A DNA stretch of 64,000 nt from Avena insularis (Eukaryota > Streptophyta > Magnoliopsida > Poales > Poaceae). Each line of letters starts with the position of its first letter. The stretch's first letter is position 1. A model generated the notes under the pieces. It ran no database searches. It was not told where the DNA came from and worked only from the letters and a program-made list of their open reading frames with translations. Shown here piece by piece: positions 50,101 through 63,830 of the stretch. A program made the position numbers and the translations under genes. The stretch spans positions 537,896,682 to 537,960,681 of the forward strand of contig CM042684.1 in assembly GCA_023614405.1 (NCBI GenBank), in the 5' to 3' direction.

Positions 50101-53100
50101 TTTATGGCCGCTTTCATCAGCTATTGCCCATAGTTTTGGGCTTCTGGGCGATTTACAACGACCGTAAGACCAATTACATGTTTCAGATTTATGACCAAAA
50201 CTCGCCTTTTGGCGCTTTTATGACCATTTTCATGAGCTATTGACCATATATTTGGGGTTCTAGGGCGATTTACAACGAGCGTAAGACCCGGTACAATGCT
50301 TGAGATTATGACGAAAATTTGTCCTTTTCGCTCTTTTTGTCCATTTTCATGAGAAATAGCCCACAGTTTTGGGGTTCGAGGCGATTTACAACGGCCGTAA
50401 GACCTAATACATGTTTGAGATTGATGACCAAAAACACGTCGTTTTCACGCTTCATGGCCATGTTCATGAGCTATTGCCCATAGTTTTGGGTTCTAGGGAG
50501 ATTTAAAACGACCGTAAGACTAGTTACATGTTTGAGAGTTATGACCAAAAATTCGCTGCTTTCTCGCTTTTATGGCCATTTTCATGAGTTATTGCCCATT
50601 GTTTTGGGCTTGGTGATTTACAATGACCTTAAGACCCAATACATGTTTGAGATTTATGACTAAAACTCATTGCTTTGGCGCTTTATGGTCATTTTCATGA
50701 GCTACTAACCATAGTTTTGGTTGTTCTAGGGCGATTTAAAATGAGCATAAAACAGTATACAATGCTACAAAGACATGACCAAAAACTCGTTGTTTTCGCT
50801 CTTTATGGACGTTTTCATGATCTATTGCCCACAGTTTTGGGGTTCGAGGGTGATTTACAACGACCATAAGACCAGATACATGTTTGAGATTGATGACAAA
50901 AAACTCGCTGTTTTCGCGCTTTATTCCCATTTTCATGAGCTATTAACCATAGTTTTGGGGTTCTATGGCGATTCACAACGACCGTAAGACTAGATACATG
51001 TTTGAGAGTTATGACCAAAAATTCATCGTTTCCGTGCTTTATGGCCGTTTGCATCAGCTATTGCCCATAGTTTTCGGCTTCTTGGGCGATTTACAACGAC
51101 CGTAAGACCAATTACATGTTTCAGATTTATGACAAAAAACTCGCCCTTTTTGCTCTTTATGACCATTTTCATGAGCTATTGACCATATATTTGGGGTTCT
51201 AGGGCGATTTACAACGAGCGTAAGACCCGGTACAATGCTTGAGATTATGACGAAAAACTTGTCCTTTTCGCTCTTTATGTCCATTTTCATGAGAAATAGC
51301 CCACAGTTTTGGGGTTCGAGGCGATTTACAACGGCCGTAAGACCTAATACATGTTTGAGATTGATGACCAAAATCACGCTGCTTTTCACGCTTTTATGGC
51401 CATGTTCATGAGCTATTGCCCATAGTTTTGGGTTCTAGGAGATTTAAACGACCGTAAGACTAGTTACATGTTTGAGAGTTATGACAAAAATTCATCTGCT
51501 TTCGCGCTTTTATGGCCATTTTCATGAGTTATTGCCCATTGTTTTGGGCTTCTTGGTGATTTACAATGACCTTAAGACCCAATACATGTTTGAGATTTAT
51601 GACTAAAACTCATTGCTTTTGGCGCTTTATGGTCATTTTCATGAGCTACTAACCATAGTTTTGGTTGTTCTAGGGCGATTTAAAATGAGCATAAAACAGT
51701 ATACAATGCTTCAAAGACATGACCAAAAACTCGTTGTTTTCGCTCTTTATGGACGTTTTCATGATCTATTGCCCACAGTTTTGGGGTTCGAGGTGATTTA
51801 CAACGACCATCAGACCAGATACATATTTGAGATTGATGACAAAAAACTCGTTTTCGCGCTTTATGGCCATTTTCATGAGCTATTAACCAGGGGTTTTGGG
51901 ATTCTATAGCGATTCACAAAGACCGTAAGACTAGATACATGTTTGAGAGTTATGACCAAAATTCATCGTTTTCACGCTTTATGGCCGTTTTCATCAGCTA
52001 TTGCCCATAGTTTTCGGCTTCTTGGGCGATTTACAACGATAGTGTGACCAATTACATGTTTCAGATTTATGACCAAAAACTCGCCCCTTTTGCGCTTTAT
52101 GACCATTTTCATGAGCTATTGACCATATATTTGGGGTTCTAGGGCGATTTACAACGAGCGTAAGACCCGGTACAATGCTTGAGATTATGACGAAAAACTT
52201 GTCCTTTTCGCTCTTTATGTCCATTTTCATGAGAAATAGCCCACAGTTTTGGGGTTCGAGGCGATTTACAACGGCCGTAAGACCTAATACATGTTTGAGA
52301 TTGATGACCAAAAACACGTCGTTTTCCCGCTTTATGGCCATGTTCATGAGCTATTGCCCATTTTTTTGGGTTCTCGGGATATTTAACACGACCGTAAGAC
52401 TAGTTACATGTTTGAGAGTTATGACAAAAAATTCGTCGTTTTCGCGCTTTATGGCCATTTTCATGAGTTATTGCCCATTGTTTTGGGCTTCTTGGGTGAT
52501 TTACAATGACCTTAAGACCCAATACATGTTTGAGATTTATGACTAAAAACTCGCTGTGTTATGGTCATTTTCATGAGCTACTAACCATAGTTTTGGTTGT
52601 TCTAGGGCGATTTAAAATGAGCATAAAACACAATACAATGCTACAAAGACATGACCAAAAACTCGTTGTTTTCGCTCTTTATGGACGCTTTTCATGATCT
52701 ATTGCCCACGCTTTTGGGGTTCGAGGTGATTTACAACGGCCTTAAGACCTGATACATGTTTGAGATTGATGAAAAAAACTCGCGGTTTTCGCTTTTTATG
52801 CCCATTTTCATGAGCTATTAACCATAGTTTTGGGGTTCTATGGCGATTCACAACGACCGTAAGACTAGATACATGTTTGAGAGTTATGACCAAAAATTCA
52901 TCGTTTCCGTGCTTTATGGCCGTTTTCATCAGCTATTGCCCATTGTTTTGGGCTTCTTGGGCGATTTACAACGACCGTAAGACCAATTACATGTTTCAGA
53001 TTTATGACCAAAACTCATTTTTGGCGCTTTTATGACCATTTTCATGAGCTATCAACCATAGTTTTGGGGTTCTATGGCGATTTACAGCAAGCGTAAGACT

Positions 53101-56100
53101 CGATACAATGCTTCAGATAAAGACCAAAACTTGTCCTTTTCGCTTCTTTATGTCCATTTTCATGAGAAATAGCCCACGCTTTGGGGTTCGAGGCGATTTA
53201 CAACGGCCGTAAGACCTAATACATGTTTGAGATTGATGACCAATAACACGCTGCTTTCACGTTTTATGGCCATGTTCATGAGCTATTGCCCATAGTTTTG
53301 GGTTCTAGGAGATTTAAAACGACCGTAAGACTAGTTACATGTTTGAGAGTTATCACAAAAATTCATGCTTTCGCTTTTATGGCCATTTTCATGAGTTATT
53401 GCCCATTGTTTTGGGCTTCTTGGTGATTTACAATGACCTTAAGACCCAATACATGTTTGAGATTTATGACTAAAACTCATTTTTGGCGCTTTATGGTCAT
53501 TTTCATGAGCTACTAACCATAGTTTTGGTTGTTCTAGGGCGATTTAGAATGAGCATAAAACAGTATACAATGCTTCAAAGACATGGCCAAAAACTCGTTG
53601 TTTTCGCTCTTTATGGACGTTTTCATGATCTATTGCCCACAGTTTTGGGGTTCGAGGGTGATTTACAACGGCCGTAAGACCTAATACATGTTTGAGATTG
53701 ATGACCAAAAACTCATTGCTGCTGCTTTTATGCCCATTTTCAGGAGCTATTAACCATAGTTTTGGGGTTCTATGGCGATTCACAACGACCGTAAGACTAG
53801 ATACATGTTTGAGAGTTATGACCAAAAATTCATCGTTTCCGTGCTTTATGGCCGTTTGCATCAGCTATTGCCCATAGCTTTCGGCTTCTTGGGCGATTTA
53901 CAACGACCGTAAGACCAATTACATGTTTCAGATTTATGACCAAAAACTCGCCCCTTTTGCGCTTTATGACCATTTTCATGAGCTATTGACCATATATTTG
54001 GGGTTCTAGGGCGATTTACAACGAGCGTAAGACCCGGTACAATGCTTGAGATTATGACGAAAAACTTGTCCTTTTCGCTCTTTATGTCCATTTTCATGAG
54101 AAATAGCCCACAGTTTTGGGGTTCGAGGCGATTTACAACGGCCGTAAGACCTAATACATGTTTGAGATTGATGACCAAAAACACGTCGTTTTCACGCTTT
54201 ATGGCCATGTTCATGAGCTATTGCCCATAGTTTTGGGTTCTAGGGAGATTTAAAACGACCGTAAGACTAGTTACATGTTTGAGAGTTATGACAAAAAATT
54301 CGTCGTTTTCGCGCTTTATGGCCATTTTCATGAGTTATTGCCCATTGTTTTGGGCTTCTTGGGTGATTTACAATGACCTTAAGACCCAATACATGTTTGA
54401 GATTTATGACTAAAAACTCGTTCTTTTGGCGCTTTATGGTCATTTTCATGAGCTACTAACCATAGTTTTGGTTGTTCTAGGGCGATTTAAAATGAGCATA
54501 AAACAGTATACAATGCTACAAAGACATGACCAAAAACTCGTTGTTTTCGCTCTTTATGGACGTTTTCATGATCTATTGCCCACAGTTTTGGGGTTCGAGG
54601 GTGATTTACAACGACCATAAGACCAGATACATGTTTGAGATTGATGACAAAAAACTCGCTGCTGCTTTTATGGCCATTTTCATGAGCTATTAACCATAGT
54701 TTTGGGGTTCTATGGCGATTCACAACGACCGTAAGACTAGATACATGTTTGAGAGTTATGACCAAAAATTCATCGTTTTCACGCTTTATGGCCCTTTTCA
54801 TCAGCTATTGCCCATAGTTTTCGGCTTCTTGGGCGATTTACAACGACCGTAAGACCAATTACATGTTTCAGATTTATGACCAAAAACTCGCCCCTTTTGC
54901 GCTTTATGACCATTTTCATGAGCTATTGACCATATATTTGGGGTTCTAGGGCGATTTACAACGAGCGTAAGACCCGGTACAATGCTTGAGATTATGACGA
55001 AAATTTGTCCTTTTCGCTCTTTTTGTCCATTTTCATGAGAAATAGCCCACAGTTTTGGGGTTCGAGGCGATTTACAACGGCCCTAAGACCTAATACATGT
55101 TTGAGATTGATGACCAAAACACGCTGCTTTCATGCTTTATGGCCATGTTCATGAGCTATTGCCCATAGTTTTGGGTTCCTGGGCGATTTACAACGACCGT
55201 AAGACTAGTCACATGTTTGAGAGTTATGACAAAAAATTCATCGCTTGCTGCTTTTATGGCCATTTTCATGAGTTATTGCCCATTGTTTTGGGCTTTGGTG
55301 ATTTACAATGACCTTAAGACCCAATACATGTTTGAGATTTATGACTAAAACTCATTGCTTTGGCGCTTTTATGGTCATTTTCATGAGCTACTAACCATAG
55401 TTTTGGTGTTCTAGGGCGATTTAAATGAGCATAAAAGATACAATGCTTCAAAGACATGACCAAAAACTCGTTGTTTTCGCTCTTTATGGACGTTTTCATG
55501 ATCTATTGCCCACTGTTTTGGGGTTCGAGGGTGATTTACAACGACCATAAGACCAGATACATGTTTGAGATTGATGACAAAAAACTCGCCGCTTTCGCGC
55601 TTTATGCCCATTTTCATGAGCTATTAACCATAGTTTTGGGGTTCTATGGCGATTCACAACGACCGTAAGACTAGATACATGTTTGAGAGTTATGACCAAA
55701 AATTCATCGTTTCCGTGCTTTATGGCCGATTTCATCAGCTATTGCCCATAGTTTTCGCTTCTTGGCGATTTACAACGACCGTAAGACCAATTACATGTTT
55801 CAGATTTATGACCAAAAACTCGCCTTTTGGCGCTTTTATGACCATTTTCATGAGCTATTGACCATATATTTGGGGTTCTAGGGCGATTTACAACGAGCGT
55901 AAGACCCGGTACAATGCTTGAGATTATGACGAAAAACTTGTCCTTTTCGCTCTTTATGTCCATTTTCATGAGAAATAGCCCACAGTTTTGGGGTTCGAGG
56001 CGATTTACAACGGCCGTAAGACCTAATACATGTTTGAGATTGATGACCAAAACACGCTGCTTTCACGCTTTATGGCCATGTTCATGAGCTATTGCCCATA

Positions 56101-59100
56101 GTTTTGGGTTCTAGGGAGATTTAAAACGACCGTAAGACTAGTTACATGTTTGAGAGTTATGACAAAAAATTCGTCGTTTACGGGCTTTATGGCCGTTTTC
56201 ATGAGGTATTGCCCATTGGTTGGGGCTTGGGGGGTGATTTACAATTACCATAAGACCCAATACATGTTTGAGATTTATGACTAAAACTCATTGCTTTGGC
56301 GCTTTTATGGTCATTTTCATGAGCTACTAACCATAGTTTTGGTTGTTCTAGGGCGATTTAAAATGAGCATAAAACAAAATACAATGCTACAAAGACATGA
56401 CCAAAACTCGTTGTTTTCGCTTTTTATGGACGCTTTCATGATCTATTGCCCACGCTTTTGGGGTTCGAGGGTGATTTACAACCACCATAAGACCGTATAC
56501 ATGTTTGAGATTGATGACCAAAAACTCATTGCTTTCGCTTTATGCCCATTTTCATGAGCTATTAACCATAGTTTTGGGGTTCTATGGCGATTCACAACGA
56601 CCGTAAGACTAGATACATGTTTGAGAGTTATGACCAAAAATTCATCGTTTCCGTGCTTTATGGCCGTTTTCATCAGCTATTGCCCATAGTTTTCGGCTTC
56701 TTGGCGATTTACAACGAACGAAAGAACAATAAAATGTTTCAGTTTTATGACCAAAACTCGCCTTTTTTGCTTTTATGACCATTTTCATGAGCTATCGACC
56801 ATATATTTGGGGTTCTAGGGCGATTTACAAAGAGCGTAATACACGATACAATGCTTGAGATTAAGACCAAAACTTGTCCTTTTCGCTTTTATGTCCATTT
56901 TCATGAGAAATAGCCACGCTTTGGGGTTCGAGGCGATTTACAACGCCGTAAGACCTAATACATGTTTGAGATTGATGACCAAAAACACGTGTTTTTCACG
57001 CTTTTTGGCCTTGTTCATGAGCTATTGCCCATAGTTTTGGGTTCTAGGGAGATTTAAAACGACCGTAAGACTAGTTACATGTTTGAGAGTTATGACAAAA
57101 AATTCGTCGTTTTCGCGCTTTATGGCCATTTTCATGAGTTATTGCCCATTGTTTTGGGCTTCTTGGGTGATTTACAATGACCTTAAGACCCAATACATGT
57201 TTGAGATTTATGACTAAAAACTCATTGCTTTTTGGCTTTTATGGTCATTTTCATGAGCTACTAACCATAGTTTTGGTTGTTCTAGGGCGATTTAAAATGA
57301 GCATAAAACACAATACAATGCTACAAAGACATGACCAAAAACTCGTTGTTTTCGCTCTTTATGGACGTTTTCATGATCTATTGCCCACAGTTTTGGGGTT
57401 CGAGGGTGATTTACAACGACCATAAGACCAGATACATATTTGAGATTGATGACAAAAAACTCGCTGTTTTCGCGCTTTATGCCCATTTTCATGAGCTATT
57501 AACCATAGTTTTGGGGTTCTATGGCGATTCACAACGACCGTAAGACTAGATACATGTTTGAGAGTTATGACCAAAAATTCATCGTTTCCGTGCTTTATGG
57601 CCTTTTTCATGAGCTATTGCCCATTGTTTTGGGCTTCTTGGGCGATTTACAACGACAGTGTGACCAATTACATGTTTCAGATTTATGACCAAAAACTCGC
57701 CCCTTTTGCGCTTTTATGACCATTTTCATGAGCTATCGACCATATATTTGGGGTTCTAGGGCGATTTACAACGAGCGTAAGACCCGCATACAATGCTTGA
57801 GATTATGAACAAAAACTTGTCCTTTTCGCTTCTTTATGTCCATTTTCATGAGAAATAGCCCAGCTTTTGGGGTTCGAGGCGATTTACAACTACCGTAAGA
57901 CCTAATACATGTTTGAGATCGATGACCAAAACACGCTGCTTTTCACGCTTTATGGCCATGTTCATGAGCTATTGCCCATAGTTTTGGGTTCTAGGAGATT
58001 TAAAACGACGTAAGACTAGTTACATGTTTGAGAGTTATGACAAAAAATTCATCGCTTCGCTTTTATGGCCATTTTCATGAGTTATTGCCCATTGTTTTGG
58101 GCTTCTTGGTGATTTACAATGACCTTAAGACCCAATACATGTTTGAGATTTATGACTAAAACTCATTGTGCTTTGGCTTTTATGGTCATTTTCATGAGCT
58201 ACTAACCATAGTTTTGGTTGTTCTAGGGCGATTTAAAATGAGCATAAAACACAATACAATGCTACAAAGACATGACCAAAAACTCGTTGTTTTCGCTCTT
58301 TATGGACGTTTTCATGATCTATTGCCCACAGTTTTGGGGTTCGAGGGTGATTTACAACGACCATAAGACCAGATACATGTTTGACAATGATGACAAAAAC
58401 TCGCTGCTTTCGCTTTTATGGCCATTTTCATGAGCTATTATCCATAGTTTTGCGGTTCTATGGCGATTCACAACGACCATAAGACTAGATACATGTTTGA
58501 GAGTTATGACCAAAAATTCATCAAGCTTCGTGCTTTATGGCCGTTTTCATCAGCTATTGCCCATAGTTTTCGGCTTCTTGGGCGATTTACAACGACCGTA
58601 AGACCAATTACATGTTTCAGATTTATGACCAAAAACTCGCCCCTTTTGCGCTTTATGACCATTTTCATGAGCTATTGACCATATATTTGGGGTTCTAGGG
58701 CGATTTACAACGAGCGTAAGACCCGGTACAATGCTTGAGATTATGACGAAAAACTTGTCCTTTTCGCTCTTTATGTCCATTTTCATGAGAAATAGCCCAT
58801 AGTTTTGGGGTTCGAGGCGATTTACAACGGCCGTAAGACCTAATACATTTTTGATTTTTATGACAAAAAACACGTCTTTTTCACGCTTTTTGGCCTTGTT
58901 CATGAGCTTTTGCCCATTTTTTTGGGTTCTTGGGATATTTAAAACGACCGTAAGACTAGTTACATGTTTGAGAGTTATGACAAAAAATTCGTCGTTTTCG
59001 CGCTTTATGGCCATTTTCATGAGTTATTGCCCATTGTTTTGGGCTTCTTGGGTGATTTACAATGACCTTAAGACCCAATACATGTTTGAGATTTATGACT

Positions 59101-62100
59101 AAAAACTCATTGCTTTGGCGCTTTTATGGTCATTTTCATGAGCTACTAACCATAGTTTTGGTTGTTCTAGGGCGATTTAAAATGAGCATAAAACAGTATA
59201 CAATGCTTCAAAGATATGACCAAAAACTCGTTGTTTTCGCTTCTTTATGGACGCTTTCATGATCTATTGCCCACGCTTTTGGGGTTCGAGGGTGATTTAC
59301 AACGCACCATAAGACCGTATACATGTTTGAGATTGATGACAAAAACTCGCTGCTGCTGCTTTTATGCCCATTTTCATGAGCTATTAACCATAGTTTTGGG
59401 GTTCTATGGCGATTCACAACGACCGTAAGACTAGATACATGTTTGAGAGTTATGACCAAACATTCATCAAGCTTTCGCTTTTATGGCCGCTTTCATCAGC
59501 TATTGCCCATAGTTTTGGGCTTCTTGGGCGATTTACAACGACCGTAAGACCAATTACATGTTTCAGATTTATGACCAAAACTCGCCCCTTTTGCGCTTTA
59601 TGACCATTTTCATGAGCTATTGACCATATATTTGGGGTTCTAGGGCGATTTACAAAGAGCCTAAAACACTATACAATGCTTGAGATTATGACCAAAACTT
59701 GTCCTTTTCGCTTTTTATGTCCATTTTCATGAGAAATAGCCCACACTTTTGGGGTTCGAGGGCGATTTACAACGACCGTAAGACCTAATACATGTTTGAG
59801 ATCGATGACCAAAACACGCTGCTTTCACGCTTTATGGCCATGTTCATGAGCTATTGCCCATAGTTTTGGGTTCTAGGGAGATTTAAAACGACCGTAAGAC
59901 TAGTTACATGTTTGAGAGTTATGACCAAAAATTCATCGTTTCCGTGCTTTATGGCCGTTTTCATCAGCTATTGCCCATAGTTTTCGGCTTCTTGGGGGAT
60001 TTACAAAGACCTTAAGACCCAATACATGTTTGAGATTTATGACTAAAAACTCACTGTTTTGGCGCTTTATGGTCATTTTCATGAGCTACTAACCATAGTT
60101 TTGGTTGTTCTAGGGCGATTTAGAATGAGCATAAAACAGTATACAATGCTTCAAAGACATGACCAAAAACTCGTTGTTTTCGCTCTTTATGGACGTTTTC
60201 ATGATCTATTGCCCACGCTTTGGGGTTCGAGGTGATTTACAACGACCATAAGACCGTATACATGTTTGAGATTGATGACAAAAACTCGCTGCTTTTCGCT
60301 TTATGCCCATTTTCATGAGCTATTAACCATAGTTTTGGGGTTCTATGGCGATTCACAACGACCGTAAGACTAGATACATGTTTGAGAGTTATGACCAAAA
60401 ATTCATCGTTTCCGTGCTTTATGGCCGTTTTCATCAGCTATTGCCCATAGTTTTCGGCTTCTTGGGCTATTTACAACGACCGTAAGACCAATTACATGTT
60501 TCAGATTTATGACCAAAAACTCGCCTTTTTGGCGCTTTTATGACCATTTTCATGAGCTATCGACCATATATTTGGGGTTCTAGGGCGATTTACAACGAGC
60601 GTAAGACCCGATACAATGCTTGAGATTATGACCAAAAACTTGTCCCTTTTCGCTTTTTATGTCCATTTTCATGAGAAATAGCCCATACGCTTTGGGGTTC
60701 GAGGCGATTTACAACGGCCGTAAGACCTAATACATGTTTGAGATTGATGACCAAAACACGCTGCTTTCACGCTTTTATGGCCATGTTCATGAGCTATTGC
60801 CCATAGTTTTGGGTTCTAGGGAGATTTAAAACGACTGTAAGACTAGTTACATGTTTGAGAGTTATGACAAAAAATTCATGCTGCTGCTTTTATGGCCATT
60901 TTCATGAGTTATTGCCCATTGTTTTGGGCTTTTGGGTGATTTACAATGACCTTAAGACCCAATACATGTTTGAGATTTATGACTAAAACTCATTGTTTGG
61001 CGCTTTTATGGTCATTTTCATGAGCTACTAACCATAGTTTTGGTTGTTCTAGGCGATTTAAAATGAGCATAAAACAAGATACAATGCTTCAAAGACATGA
61101 CCAAAAACTCGTTGTTTTCGCTTCTTTATGGACGCTTTCATGATCTATTGCCCACGCTTTTGGGGTTCGAGGGTGATTTACAACGACCATAAGACCGTAT
61201 ACATGTTTGAGATTGATGACAAAAACTCGCTGCTGCTTTTATGCCCATTTTCATGAGCTATTAACCATAGTTTTGGGGTTCTATGGCGATTCACAACGAC
61301 CGTAAGACTAGATACATGTTTGAGAGTTATGACCAAAAATTCATCAAGCTTCCGCTTTTATGGCCGCTTTCATCAGCTATTGCCCATATTTTTGGGGTTC
61401 TTGGGCGATTTACAACGACCGTAAGACCAATTACATGTTTCAGATTTATGACCAAAACTCGCCTTTTTGGCGCTTTTATGACCATTTTCATGAGCTATCG
61501 ACCATATATTTGGGGTTCTAGGGCGATTTACAACGAGCGTAAGACCCGATACAATGCTTGAGATTATGACCAAAAACTTGTCCTTTTCGCTTTTATGTCC
61601 ATTTTCATGAGAAATAGCCCACGCTTTGGGGTTCGAGGCGATTTACAACACCGTAAGACCTAATACATGTTTGAGATCGATGACCAAAACACGCTGCTTT
61701 CACGCTTTTTGGCAATTTTCATGAGTTATTGCCATTTTTTTTGGTTTCTAGGGATATTTAAAACGACCGTAAGACTAGTTACATGTTTGAGAGTTATGAC
61801 AAAAAATTCATTGTTTCCGTGCTTTATGGCCATTTTCATGAGTTATTGCCCATTGTCTTGGGCTTCTTGGTGATTTACAATGACCTTAAGACCCAATACA
61901 TGTTTGAGATTTATGACTAAAAACTCATTGCTTTTGGCGCTTTTATGGTCATTTTCATGAGCTACTAACCATAGTTTTGGTTGTTCTAGGGCGATTTAAA
62001 ATGAGCATAAAACAAGATACAATGCTTCAAAGACATGACCAAAACTCGTTGTTTTCGCTTCTTTATGGACGCTTTTCATGATCTATTGCCCACAGCTTTG

Positions 62101-63333
62101 GGGTTCGAGGGTGATTTACAACCACCATAAGACCGTATACATGTTTGAGATTGATGACCAAAAACTCGCTGCTGCTTTTATTCCCATTTTCATGAGCTAT
62201 TAACCATAGTTTTGGGGTTCTATGGCGATTCACAACGACCGTAAGACTAGATACATGTTTGAGAGTTATGACCAAAAATTCATCGTTTCCGTGCTTTATG
62301 GCCGTTTGCATCAGCTATTGCCCATAGTTTTCGGCTTCTTGGGCGATTTACAACGACCGTAAGACCAATTACATGTTTCAGATTTATGACAAAAAACTCG
62401 CCCCTTTTGCGCTTTATGACCATTTTCATGAGCTATTGACCATATATTTGGGGTTCTAGGGCGATTTACAACGAGCGTAAGACCCGGTACAATGCTTGAG
62501 ATTATGACGAAAATTTGTCCTTTTCGCTCTTTTTGTCCATTTTCATGAGAAATAGCCCACAGTTTTGGGGTTCGAGGCGATTTACAACGGCCGTAAGACC
62601 TAATACATGTTTGAGATTGATGACCAAAAACACGTCGTTTTCACGCTTTATGGCCATGTTCATGAGCTATTGCCCATAGTTTTGGGTTCTAGGGAGATTT
62701 AAAACGACCGTAAGACTAGTTACATGTTTGAGAGTTATGACCAAAAATTCATCGCTTTCAGCTTTTATGGCCATTTTCATGAGTTATTGCCAATTGTCTT
62801 TTGATTCTTGGGTTATTTACAATGTACTTAAGACCCAATACATGTTTGAGATTTATGACTAAAAACTCGCTGTTTTGGCGCTTTATGGTCATTTTCATGA
62901 GCTACTAACCATAGTTTATGTTGTTCTAGGGCGATTTAAAATGAGCATAAAACAGTATACAATGCTACAAAGACATGACCAAAAACTCGTTGTTTTCGCT
63001 CTTTATGGACGTTTTCATGATCTATTGCCCACGCTTTGGGGTTCGAGGTGATTTACAACGACCTTAAGACCTTATACATGTTTGAGATTGATGACAAAAA
63101 CTCGCTGCTGCTTTTATGCCCATTTTCATGAGCTATTAACCATAGTTTTGGGGTTCTATGGCGATTCACAACGACCGTAAGACTAGATACATGTTTGAGA
63201 GTTATGACCAAAATTCATTCATCGCTTTTATGGCCGTTTGCATCAGCTATTGCCCATAGTTTTCGGCTTCTTGGGCGATTTACAACGACCGTAAGACCAA
63301 TTACATGTTTCAGATTTATGACCAAAAACTCGC

Positions 63334-63450
63334 TGTTTTGGCGCTTTATGGTCATTTTCATGAGCTACTAACCATAGTTTTGGTTGTTCTAGGGCGATTT
63401 ACAACGAGCGTAAGACCCGGTACAATGCTTGAGATTATGACGAAAAACTT
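63334..63450. repeat. A/E chimeric monomer
   Basis: After a D monomer the array reads an A head (GCTACTAACCATAGTTTTGG) and changes to an E tail (ACAACGAGCGTAAGACCC) at about 63395. It stands at the E position, so the 8-mer register is kept. Confidence 0.75.
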
Positions 63451-63780
63451 GTCCTTTTCGCTCTTTATGTCCATTTTCATGAGAAATAGCCCACAGTTTT
63501 GGGGTTCGAGGCGATTTACAACGGCCGTAAGACCTAATACATGTTTGAGATTGATGACCAAAAACACGTCGTTTTCACGCTTTATGGCCATGTTCATGAG
63601 CTATGCCCAATTTTTTTGGTTTCTTGGTATTTTTAAAACGACCGTAAGACTAGTTACATGTTTGAGAGTTATGACAAAAAATTCATCGCTGCTTTTATGG
63701 CCATTTTCATGAGTTATTGCCCATTGTTTTGGGCTTTGGTGATTTACAATGACCTTAAGACCCAATACATGTTTGAGATT

Positions 63781-63830
63781 TATGACTAAAACACATGTTT
63801 GAGATTGATGACCAAAACTTTATGGCCATG
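63781..63830. repeat. Deletion junction joining H, F and G monomer pieces
   Basis: An H tail (TTTATGACTAAAA) is joined to an F tail (CATGTTTGAGATTGATGACC) and then to a G monomer that lacks its first bases (CAAAACTTTATGGCC). Together most of A through F is missing, so this unit is shortened by several monomers. Confidence 0.7.
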
